From positions 62,001-126,000 of the forward strand of contig JAIQDT010007360.1 in NCBI GenBank assembly GCA_021521415.1: a stretch of 64,000 nt of DNA, given 5' to 3'. The position numbers and the translations under genes are program-made. Origin of the DNA: Bidens hawaiensis (Eukaryota; Streptophyta; Magnoliopsida; Asterales; Asteraceae). Under the pieces are notes generated by a model. It made no database searches. It was not told the DNA's origin and worked only from the letters and a program-made list of their open reading frames with translations. Shown in pieces: positions 1 to 9,547 of the stretch; position 1 is the stretch's first letter, and the number at the start of each line of letters is the position of its first letter.

Positions 1-1544
1 TGCGTGTTGACGCAGTATATGAAGGTTATAACCTATGCTTCCCGACAGTTAAAAGTACACGAGTAGGATTACACTACTCACGACTTAGAACTGGGAGCGG
101 TTATCTATGCACTTAAAATGTGGAGACATTGTCTCTACGATACGAAGTGCACCATCTTCATCGATCATAAAAGTTTGCATCACATATTCGATCAGAAAGA
201 ACTAAATATGAGGCAACGAAGATGGGTTGAGTTGTTAAACAATTACGACTGTGACTTCCGTTACCACCCGGCAGGGCTAACGTCGTAACCGATGCCTTTA
301 GTAGGAAAGATCGGGTTAAGCCATTGCGAATGAGGGCGTTGGGGATGATAGTCCAGTCGAACTTTTCGGATCTGATTCGAGTCGCTCAACGTGAGGCGTT
401 GAAAGAGGGACAATTGGAAAAGGAGGAACTTTACGGCAATGAGAAGAATTTCGAACAACGCGTGCACGAAATTCTCTACTTCAAAAATCGGATTTGGATC
501 CCGACCCTCCATGACCTTCGTGAATTAATCATTGACGAAGCGCATAGATCGAAATAATCCATACATCCGGGATCGGATTTGACTATTGATGATACAGATC
601 TCTGAAAGGATGTTGTTAATGACCGAGAGTGCAGAAAGATATGATTACGTGTGTTGGTGAATATTGAGTTATGCAAGAGATAAGGCTGCACGCCAAAAAC
701 CCTAGGGGACGCCACAACGACAGAAAATTCGCCAATGATAGTGGGGATAAATTACAATGAATTCTTGCCTAAATTCCTGATGGTGAAATGGTATCTCGTC
801 GTGGAGTGCCTTTTTCAATTATCTCAGATCAAAATAGTCACCCTACTTCCATTATTGGAAGGCGGGGAAAGAAGCATCGAGAGCTTGAAGCTTTTTATAT
901 GGGTGAAGTAATTATCACCAATTTGTTAAATTGAAAATGGGCGTCAATCAAGCCATAAGATTGGAATTGATTAGAGAAACAACCAATCGGATTTATAATA
1001 TTTAAGACAAGTTGAAAGCAGCGCGTGATTGGCAAAGGAGTTATGCCAACATTCAAAGGAAACCATTGTCGCCGGAGAGAGGTGACAAGGTATTTTAAGG
1101 CGTCACCTTAGAGAGGTGATATGAGGTTTGGCAAAACCGAAAATAGCTTCTTAATAAATTGGACTCCATGAGAACTATCTCCATGGTTGGTCATTTAGTT
1201 TATCGATTAAAGTACTCTAGGGGCTAAGTACTATACATGATGTTTTGCCATGTATACGGATTGAAAAGTGCCTAAGCGATGAGGCAACGAAAGTACTAGT
1301 AATAGAGGTACTCATAGAAGACATGCTTGATATCATAAATAATCCCGTAGAAATAATAGTCGGGAAAACTAAACAGTTTGGACATACCAAGTTTTATTAA
1401 GATTAAGTGGAATTCACAGCGAAGACCAGATTATACTTGGTAACGCGAGGATGAATTCTGAAGGAAAAACCCCCCACCTTCCTCTCGAAAGGAGATAGTG
1501 GGCGTGTAAAATTTCGAGGACGAAATTTCTTAACGGGGGGAGAA
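1..1544 (+). pseudogene. Tekay/Del-like Ty3/gypsy pol, 3' part (RNase H to integrase end)
   Basis: This is the decayed 3' part of a chromovirus-type pol. Conceptual translation of about 30-290 reads as the Ty3/gypsy RNase H: YASRQLKVHE, then THDLELGAVIYALKMWRH, then FIDHKSLHHIF, ending near the linker at about 290. From 324 to 560 comes the start of integrase, with RIWIPTLHDLRELIIDEAH followed by SIHPGSDL. The integrase core is present only as short broken pieces. Reading frames are cut by many stops and indels, for example the stop near 288 and a change after 557. The coding end near 1510-1530 keeps the typical sequence for FRGRNF just before the polypurine tract. The start lies outside the window. 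Lineage assignment rests on these motifs and the long LTR that follows. It is certainly non-functional. Confidence 0.8.
1535..1544 (+). promoter_or_regulatory. Polypurine tract of the Tekay-like element
   Basis: Ten purines (ggggggagaa) sit directly against the TGTAAC that opens the LTR. This is the expected site of plus-strand DNA priming and it fixes the LTR boundary at 1545. Confidence 0.75.
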
Positions 1545-4500
1545 TGTAACGATTCCGACGAAACCAGGTATACCCTAACCGGTAGACGTTAGTTACGTCA
1601 TATGTAACGTCGGGTACATGAGTTACCATGGTAATTATACGAGAAAACATGATTCATTGTATTGATTGTACGTGAATAGATAATTCACCGTATTGAATAT
1701 GCGATCGAACGATCGATAGTTATTGAAACCCGAATGATTCGAGGGTTCAATTATAGACGAGATATATGATATTTAGTGATGACTACGAAGTATTAAAGCT
1801 TCGGGATAAGTGATTTACGGCACAGAAAGAGAATTTCGATTTAATGGTACGTCGGTACCTTAAACGAAACCTTTAATACCAAACCGAGCAAGAGACGATC
1901 GATCAAGCCGAACAAGAGGCACGATAATTAATGATATGATGTTTTAAGTTAATAAACATCATGGTTTAAGTTTTTAAAGTTTTTAAATCGGTTTTATATA
2001 AATTTTTTTTTAAAGCCGAAAAACGACCGTTTTAAGCCGAATTAGACGTTTAACTGAAAAACGAACTGAACCAGATTATCCAAAACATTATCCAGATTAC
2101 GGAAATCAGAATGAGTGGCTAGAAATGAAGTTGTGGGACCCCCCACCCACCCAACATAGTCCGATCGGACTATCAACACCACCAAAACAATTCATTTTCT
2201 TTTTTTACAAACACAATCCCACAAACCATGAATTCTCTCAAGTTCTTGAACCAAAACCCGAGTTTTCAAGCAAGAAAACAAGGTAAAAACCGAGTTGTAA
2301 TCGTGTTTATCTTCCTTTCTTAGGTTTTCTTTCAAGAAAATGAGGTTTCAAATGAAAAATGGTTGAAAACCCGAGATGAAACCGATTCTTGCATGATCAA
2401 GTGATGTATACGGGTTATACAAAGGATCTTGGTCCAAGAAATGAGTTAAACGAGTCAAAAACGAATTTTTACGGTTAAAATCTTTGTTTTTATATCATAA
2501 CCGTAACCATGAAAGAAATGGCTTGATCGTGAGTATAACTTGCTTGGTATTGTGGTATGTTGTTTGTAGGCTCTGTATTTAGTGGTAGATAAGGCGGAAA
2601 GATGAGTTTGTAGCTTGTAATGGCGGAAAACGAAAGGTATATTCGGTTTTTGTCGGTGTATGTGTTTTTGGACAGATTGTTGGTCGTTTAGAGTTAGGTC
2701 ACGAAATTTTACAGAGGTGTTAAACACATGGAAATATGAGTTCTGAGAATTTTTGGTAATTTTTGGATGAAGGATGAATATTTGGTGAATTTAATGCTCG
2801 GTTTTGGCCAAAAATGGTGAAAAATAGTTAAATATCATGAAAAATTCTGGAAAATGGTGGATAAGCTTTTCATATCATGTATAAGTCACACACAAAATTT
2901 GAGGTCCGTTGGAGAAGTCTAAGTAGGCTTTTCGGTTAAACGAGTTCTAGGGATTTCTAGCTCGGTTTTAGTAAAAATGGCATTTAAAGGAAGATTTTGG
3001 TTTTGGAAAAATTACAGGGGACTATGTGGATGTCAGGGGACATCCAGGAGAAATTTGGGATTTTTCTAAGATCGTTTGGTATTTACGGCATATTTAGTGT
3101 TTAAATGGTGTTTAAAAATAGATAAGTAAATTTTAAATATAAGAATTAATTCTGGAAATATTTTTATAAAATTCCCCACTGTTAAAAAGTGATTTGTGCA
3201 AAATTTCAAGATCCGAGAGTAAACGGATAATTAATCGTGCTAATTATCAAACTTTTAAAGTTAAAACGCGTAAACCGGTGAAGTTCGCTTACGCGAGCTG
3301 ACTGGTGTATAAAAACCCTAAAAATGAACTATTTTCATATAAATGAGTTAAACAAGCAAAAATAAATCATCCGAAAATAATTCGGATGATTTGAGTAATT
3401 TTAACCTATTTTAACAGTTTCCGGTACGCCAAAGACGGAAACGGGTTCCGCAGCCAAACGGGACGTCTAAACCGAGAGATAATTTCACATCTTTAATTAA
3501 ATTATCAGTCAACCACTATTTTCGGGTCGTGTGTGACCAAACTCATTTTTGGAACGTAAAAACGGATAACCGTGCTAGGCACGCAAAACGGGAAAAACGA
3601 CTAATAATAATTTTGACCAGTGAACTCTAAACGACATCACAATCTGAGTCCGGAAAAGTGTTTCTGGGTTAACCTTGCCCCCAGAACGGGTACAGTGCTG
3701 GGTTAACAGTGTCCCCAGATGTACCGGTTGATACGATTAAAGTTATATTAATATTGAGTGTATAGTAATGATCGTAGGGATCATATTACAGATTGGACGG
3801 GTTAACTGATGTTGATTGTTGTTACCTGCTTGCATGTGCTAAGGTGAGTTTCACGAGTCCCTTTTTACTGAAATGTTTTAATTATTTTCCCGGGGCGGAA
3901 AGCATGTTTTTATCAAAATGATTAAGTACATGCTGAACGCATGGAAATGAATGTATTTATATAATGTTTATTGTACGGGAATCGTACGGTAATGTATTAA
4001 AATGGTAATTGTTTGAGTTGTTAATATTGTAAGGTCCCGCAACAGTGTTCTGGGTTAACAGTGTCCCCAGAGGTTATTGGAAGTTTCTGGGTTAACAGTG
4101 TCCCCAGAGGTTAGTGAAGTGTTCTGGGTTAACAGTGTCCCCAGAGGTTATTGGAAGTTCTGGGTTAACAGTGTCCCCAGAGGTTATTAAATGTATTTAT
4201 GGGTTAACAGTGTCCCCAGATAATACTATATTATGATATGGATTTATCATGGTTTACTAAAATTGTGAAACTCACCAACTATTCGTAGTTGACCCGTTTT
4301 CTCACATGCTTTTCCGGTACAACTAAGATAAAGTGATTGATTACGTGCTAAGTGCTTGATGTGTGTAAGGTTTGCGTGCTGGACGTTAGGATACATTATA
4401 ACAGATAGAATTATGAACCGTATTGTATGATGTGTGTATCACCTAGACGTTAATGAAAGATGAGATAATGTAATTTTGAAGTATATTAATACATTCGGTT

Positions 4501-4581
4501 TTCTTTATAAACAATGTGGTTGATATCAGAGGTGTCTGTCGCATCCCGTTTACGTTTCCGCTGCGGTTATGGGGTGTTATA
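1545..4581 (+). mobile_element. 3' LTR of the Tekay/Del-like element, about 3.04 kb
   Basis: The LTR opens with TGTAACGATT right after the polypurine tract. It closes near 4581 with GCTGCGGTTATGGGGTGTTA and then TA, close to the usual ...GTTACA end with one change. The length of about 3 kb fits long-LTR Tekay/Del elements. It contains no supported gene; it is AT-rich with a mid-LTR minisatellite. The 5 bases after it (gaagc) are the expected target-site duplication, but the partner lies outside the window. The element appears to have landed in the leader of the minus-strand retroelement that continues at 4582. Confidence 0.75.
4049..4220 (+). repeat. Minisatellite in the Tekay-like LTR, five units of 30-40 bp
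   Basis: Five units share the core TGGGTTAACAGTGTCCCCAG with short variable spacers of the type AGGTTATTGGAAGT. Two further cores lie alone at about 3665-3720, so the motif spread from single copies to a short array. No coding role is seen. Confidence 0.85.
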
Positions 4582-4804
4582 GAAGCCTTGAGAGTTTGGT
4601 GAAGGTGGGCCATGATATGAATGTGTACCGTACGAGTCATCGTCCTCCACGGCCTTATATCCTTCATGTGGGTCAGAGACCCAACTCCACGTCATCCTGA
4701 GTTACCTGCACACATGAAACACACAAATACCAAACGTAAAACTGACAAAAATAAAATAAAACTAAAAGTAAACAAAACACTAAACTAGAACTTTGCGCGT
4801 TGAT
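4582..4804 (-). mobile_element. Leader and start of gag-like region of a minus-strand LTR element (truncated)
   Basis: Read on the minus strand, the DNA after the primer-binding-site motif is a T-rich leader. It ends in a possible splice acceptor (GTGTGCAG) near 4705, followed by a short open stretch reading WVSDPHEGYKAVEDDDSYG. It stops at 4581, where the Tekay-like LTR has been inserted. I do not recognise the protein; the position suggests the start of gag in a Tat/Athila-type or non-autonomous element. Confidence 0.4.
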
Positions 4805-4822
4805 TCCCCGGCAACGACGCCA
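4805..4822 (-). promoter_or_regulatory. Primer-binding-site motif (tRNA-Asp 3' end type), minus strand
   Basis: On the minus strand the sequence TGGCGTCGTTGCCGGGGA matches, with one difference, the complement of the tRNA-Asp 3' end that primes many Athila- and Tat-like elements. It lies 6 bases from the putative LTR end at 4829 (TGTAGATG on the plus strand), as a PBS should. Confidence 0.6.
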
Positions 4823-4828
4823 TTTTGA

Positions 4829-5850
4829 TGTAGATGTTGTGCTCTAATCAAAAACAAGTATTTATGAAGCTTAAATACCTATAACTAGTATGGGTATGTA
4901 AGGTCGTCTCCACAGGGAATCAGTGGAAAGTGCAAGTAAAGTTCATAATTATTAACTAATTAACTACGGTGGACAAACGATGTCAAGCGGTTTATAAAAG
5001 ATGATTTAATAAAAACACACGGTTACTTGGAAAAGTTTGTAAACAATAATGAGAAAACGATTCACTTCAGGTTCAGGTAATGTGATGACCGACTAATCAC
5101 ATATTCATAAGATTAATTGCGCAGTAATTACTAAACCTAACAGTTGGGTTGTGAGGACAAACGATACCCTAACCGAATTGTTGACATAACTGAACTCCGG
5201 TTTACCCAATTACCAGTTTAAAATTTGAAAATCAGTTATAAGCAATGACTAACGATTATTGGTTCAATGACATAAGAGCTAACCCTACATGTGATGAACA
5301 CAACCAGAAAAGTGATGCAAAGTTTGACAATCAAAATCATAAACTGTTTAAACAATCAATTCATAATGTAAAACAAGATTAAAGACATTCAATTAAGTTC
5401 ATACTCATTCAAAACATAGAATCTGATCAAAGTTAGTTTACACAAAACCCTAGCCTAAAGTGAGTACAATGGTTTTAGCCTGACATCGGCATCACGAAGG
5501 ATTCGCTTATCTGATGAGAGGATGAAAGCATGCGATGAATGAACGAACCGGAGGCTTCGGGATGGTGGAAAATCGTCCTAGGGCTTGTACTTGATTGAAG
5601 GAATGAAGGATATCTCGAATGGGGGCTGAAAAACTGATTATATCAAAGTTAGGGTTATTTTTCCCGTCAGGAGGATCTTAGCGCGTCGCTAACATCCCAG
5701 GGGTGTGGTTTTCGCGCCGCGCTAAAAACTCAAAATTCTGATGATCTTAGAGATATGCTGACATCACCATCAGGACCTTTTAGCACCGTGCTAAAGGCGT
5801 AATTTTTCTTTATTTTCTTCATTTATTTTGCATAGGAAAGCGTGCCAATT
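4829..5850 (-). mobile_element. Probable LTR of the minus-strand element, outer end not resolved
   Basis: The stretch starts with TGTAG beside the PBS motif, which in minus orientation is the CTACA end of a 5' LTR. It has no convincing coding sequence and is AT-rich. Near 4900 it carries GGTCGTCTCCACAGGGAA, a motif type I associate with plant LTR elements. The other boundary is not visible, because no paired LTR is present. The limit of 5850 is set only by the start of the next recognisable feature. Confidence 0.4.
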
Positions 5851-5851
5851 A

Positions 5852-6142
5852 TCATGAGTCTTCTATATCTTCGTTCCAAGCCCGTAATTCATCCCAATAA
5901 GCGTCCTTAACGTCAAGTATCCTGAAACACATAAACACGTTTGAAGTACCAAAGTTCACATAATATTTAAACTAAAAGTAAACAAAAACTATAATAATAT
6001 ACACGATTTTTACCCGACCATCAGTTTCTCTCATGGTATCGTTGAGTTCCTAGACAAACTTTTTGTGTTTTTTGATGATTTCAGTCATGATAGCGGTGAA
6101 TTCCACGGGTTTCGGTTGGTTCGGGTTGTTTGTAGGATTCAT
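5852..6142 (-). pseudogene. Small two-exon ORF, unrecognised, broken by TAG
   Basis: An ATG at 6142 (minus) opens MNPTNNPNQPKPVEFTAIMT, continues through a lysine-rich helix, meets an in-frame TAG after KKHKKFV, then reads ELNDTMRETDG up to a GTAAAA donor-like site near 6013. A good acceptor (TGTTTCAG) precedes 5931, and from there an open frame reads ILDVKDAYWDELRAWNEDIE and stops at 5852. The phases of the two pieces do not join simply, so the exon limits are uncertain. I do not recognise the family. It lies between the decayed LTR element and the MULE, so it may be part of a transposon. Confidence 0.35.
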
Positions 6143-6759
6143 TTTGCTAGATTTTTGAAGAATTTGGGTATGAATTGTGTATGAAATGGACATGAAATGG
6201 AGAAGAAGGTGTATGTATATATATATATATATATTGTTTTAATTAATTTTTTTCTTTTTGAGAAATCTGCAATTTGCCTCCCTGGTTTATATCGTCGCGA
6301 GATGGGTTAACCACTGAAAAAGATTTTGCGAACTTTACGCCACTGTGTTTCTCCGGCAGGTTCTTCTGACTCTTGCCGTCAGTTGACCATCAGTTGACCG
6401 TTGGTATCTTAGTAATAATACCAACATATTAAGGGTATTTTAGTAATCTTCTAATAAATAATAAATATAATAATAATAATAATCGTAGAACATCAGCAGT
6501 AGCAACTTATTACAATCCATCATCATCAGTAGCAACTCATCTTCATCATCATCAACCTCACATACTTGATATTCTTCATCATCCTCAACCTCAAATCCTC
6601 AAACCCACCACCAAATAATCCCTCTTACAAGTAATCGAATCTCTCAAATCCTCAATCCTAAAAATCATTCCGACCAAAACCCCTAACCTCCGGCACCACG
6701 TCGTCGCCACGGCAACCGACGCCGCCATGGATTCCGGTCATCTCGTTTTTGTCATCGTT

Positions 6760-8150
6760 CGGTTCAGGTGAAAAGTTTATAAAAAAATGGTTCGTTTAGT
6801 TGTTTTCGGGTAAAAAGTTTACTAAAAAATGGTTCGTTGGGTTGTTTTCGGGGCTGGTTCGGGTGAAAAGTTTACAAAAAAATGATTCGTTTGGTTGTTG
6901 TCGGGTGAAAAATTTACTAAAAAACGGTTCGTTTTGGTTGTTTTCGGGGTCGTTTAGGGTGAAAAGTTTACAAAAAATGGTTCGTTTGGTTGTTTTTGGG
7001 GTCGGTTCGGGTGAAAAGTTTACTAAAAAATGGTTTGTTTGGTTGTTTTCGGGGTAAAAGTTTACTAAAAAACGGCTCGTTTCGTTGTTTTCGGGCGAAA
7101 AGTTTACTAAAAAACAGCCCGTTTCGTTGTTTTCGGGCGAAAAGTTTACTAAAAAATGGCTCGTTTCGTTGTTTTTGGGCGAAAAGTTTACTAAATAACG
7201 GTTCGTTTGGTTGTTTTCGAGCGAAAAGTTTACTAAAAAACGACGCGTTTCGTTGTTTTCGGGTAAAAAGTTTACTAAAAAACGGCGCGTTTCGTTGTTT
7301 TCGGGTGAAAAGTTTACTAAAAGAATGTTTATGATGATTGTGTGTTCGGGCTCGGGTTTGGGGTTTACTAAAAACGGCCTGATTCGTCGTTTTCGGGCGT
7401 AAAGTTTACTAGAAAACGATCCGTTTCGTTGTTTTTGAGCGAAAATTACAATAAAAAATGACCCGCTTCGTTGTTTTTTTAGCGAAAATTACAATAAAAA
7501 ACGAGCCGTTTCGTTGTTTCGGACGAAATGTTTACTAAAGTTTACTAAAAAACGGACCGTTTCGTCGTTTTCGGATGAAAAGTTTACTAAGAAACAACAC
7601 TTTTTGTCGTTTTTCGGACGAAAAGTTTATTAAAAAACGACACTTTTCGTCGTTTTCGGACGAACACTTAACTAAAAAACGACACTTTTCGTCGTTTTCG
7701 GACGAAAACTTTACTAAAAACGACAATTTTCTTTGTTTTCGGACAAAAAGTTTACTAAAAATCGGCCCGATTCGTTGTTTTTAGGCGAAAAGTTTACTAA
7801 AAAATGACCCGATTCGTTGTTTTTGAGCGAAAATTACAACAAAAAACGAGCCGTTTCGTTGTTTTCAGATGAAATGTTTACTAAAGTTTACTAAAAAACG
7901 GTCCGTTTCGTCGTTTTCGGGCGAAAATTTTACTAAAAAACGAGTCGTTTCGTCGTTTTCGGACGAAAAGTTTACTAAAAAACGAGTCGTGTCGTTGTTT
8001 TCGGGCGAAAAATTTACTAAAAAATGAGTCGTGTCGTTGTTTTCGGGCTAAAAGTTTACCAAAAAACGAGTCGTTTCGTTGTTTTCGGGCTAAAAGATTG
8101 CAACAAAACGGCCCGTTTCGTTGTTTTTAGGCTAAAATATTACTAAAACA
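6760..8150 (+). repeat. 42-bp tandem array inside the MULE, about 33 units
   Basis: Units read approximately AAAAGTTTACTAAAAAACGG followed by CTCGTTTCGTTGTTTTCGGGCG. They repeat every 42 bp, with some units altered by small insertions (for example a doubled GTTTACTAAA near 7530 and 7875). Because 42 is divisible by 3, several frames stay open and give 14-residue repeats such as CFRAKSLLKNGSFR. These are by-products, with no start context or conserved frame across the array. Units at the left (6760-7060) are the most diverged, and those at 7060-7320 and 7560-8100 the most regular. Confidence 0.9.
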
Positions 8151-8335
8151 TACCATTTTTTAGTGAAAATATTACTAAAAAATTGTTCTTTTTAAATTTT
8201 TTACAAATGGCAAAATGGTTGTTTTGAAAATGGTTTTTTTTTAAAATGTTGGTAGATGATGAAGATGAAGATGAAGAGGAATTCTTAAACAAAGTGAGGA
8301 ATATATATTACATATTGTATAGATATATCAAATGT

Positions 8336-8402
8336 TAGTTTAGTTTAAATGGTTGGTGTTGTTTGTTGTTATACCAAAGGTCGCGGATTCGAACCCCACT
8401 GT
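8336..8402 (+). repeat. tRNA-like segment with A and B boxes inside the MULE
   Basis: TAGTTTAAATGG at 8341 resembles a pol III A box, and GGATTCGAACC at 8385 resembles a B box, about 33 bp apart. The T-arm-like GGATTCGAACCCC is well kept, but I cannot fold a complete cloverleaf. This is a tRNA-derived or SINE-head remnant rather than a working tRNA gene. Confidence 0.4.
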
Positions 8403-8607
8403 CTACATGATTTTAGAACATAAGTTTTAATATTAATTATAGGCTCAGGGGTAAAATGGTAATTTCAACGTTTTTTGTCGGTCAACTGATGGCAAGGGCA
8501 CAGACTGACCCGCCCAAATTTCACAGTGGCCCAAAGTTCGCAAAATTTTTTTCAGTGGTTAACCCATCTCGCGACGATATAAACCAGGGAGGCAAATAGC
8601 ATATCTC

Positions 8608-9547
8608 TTTATTTTTTATTTTTGGCCGTTTGAAAACGGTCATAATAATAAAATAATATTATTTTTAAATAATTTGGGCGACAAGAACTCTCCGCCCTTG
8701 CCCTTTTTCGCCCACATATCGCCGAAGGGGGGCGGTGTTCGCGTCCCTTCTCGTCTAAACTCAAGCCCCATTACATGAGGTGTATAGTTTGGGGTTTTCT
8801 AATGCCCGGTTAATGGTATGGAACCGGTCTGTGTCTGAATATTGGCTTAAAAACCATACCCGGTGTCCTGATATATTAAAAGGCCGGCCCATTGTTTTTA
8901 CAATAAGCCCCATCCATGATCCATCCCTAGAGTCAAAAAGAAAGCCCCATTTGTTTCATCTAATAATAAGGTGCGTTGCGTTGGAATCAAATTGAAAATT
9001 GAAATCAGTTGAAAACCGGAATTCGGCGTTATACAACACTTGATATCTTCAGGTTCTATTCATTTCCCTCCAATTCCATTCCCTAATTACTTCCCCAATT
9101 CAATTTTCTAGGGTTTCTTTGTTATTATTATTATTATTATTGTGTGTCTCATTGTCTTCTCGATCTTGATTGTTTAATCGAACTTTAGTACCTGCTTTTA
9201 ATATTATAAAAATAATATGTTTATGTTTGTGTCCTGATTCAATTTCAAAGCACTAGATTCAGATTATTATTAGGTTTACTTCTCTAGAGAGGTTCCTGCC
9301 CGACTGGGAAAATACAACTTTTCCAAGGTCTATTAAAAACTGAAAACTTGGATTATGAAATTGCCAAACAAAATTATTATTAGTATAAGATTGAATGAGT
9401 ATGAAAAGAATCCATGAATGAAGATAGACCACTAGATTTCAAGTTTCTAATCGTAACTAACTAGATATGCTAGTCATAACATGCACGTAAGTTTAATGAC
9501 GTTGTTAACGTTTTTTTTCGTCTTTAAACGAATTAGAACTCTTAAAC
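8608..9547 (+). other. Upstream region and probable 5' UTR of the bromodomain gene
   Basis: No gene is seen. 8620-8760 contains a GC-rich patch with GGGCGACAAG and inverted GCGCC/GGCGG segments, possibly an old transposon end. 9050-9180 is pyrimidine-rich and holds CTAGGGTTT, a telo-box-type motif common near plant promoters, followed by a (TTA)n run. Transcription start and any 5' UTR intron cannot be fixed from sequence alone. Confidence 0.4.

Larger units (their letters stand above)
6260..8607. mobile_element. Non-autonomous Mutator-like element (2.35 kb) with 87-bp TIRs and 9-bp TSD
   Basis: The left end 6260-6347 and the inverted right end 8522-8607 share a long inverted repeat that includes TTTGCCTCCCTGGTTTATAT and GCGAGATGGGTTAACCACTG. 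The homology resumes further in, around GTCAGTTGACC. The flanks are tttcttttt (6251-6259) and tttattttt (8608-8616), a 9-bp target duplication with one mismatch, as for Mutator-like elements. There is no transposase. The interior holds a leader with a short ATG-headed stretch near 6727, a large 42-bp tandem array and a tRNA-like segment. The element depends on another source of transposase. Family assignment rests on TIR length and TSD size. Confidence 0.85.

Noticed and set aside
6800..7784. Long open frames with LLKNGSFRCFRAKS-type repeats
   Set aside because: They come from the 42-bp period (14 codons) of the tandem array in several frames and both strands; no start context or frame conservation.
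6760..8150. Possible CRISPR array
   Set aside because: Units are contiguous without unique spacers, in a plant genome and inside a MULE.
8336..8402. Functional tRNA gene
   Set aside because: A and B boxes are visible, but no complete acceptor stem or anticodon arm can be paired.
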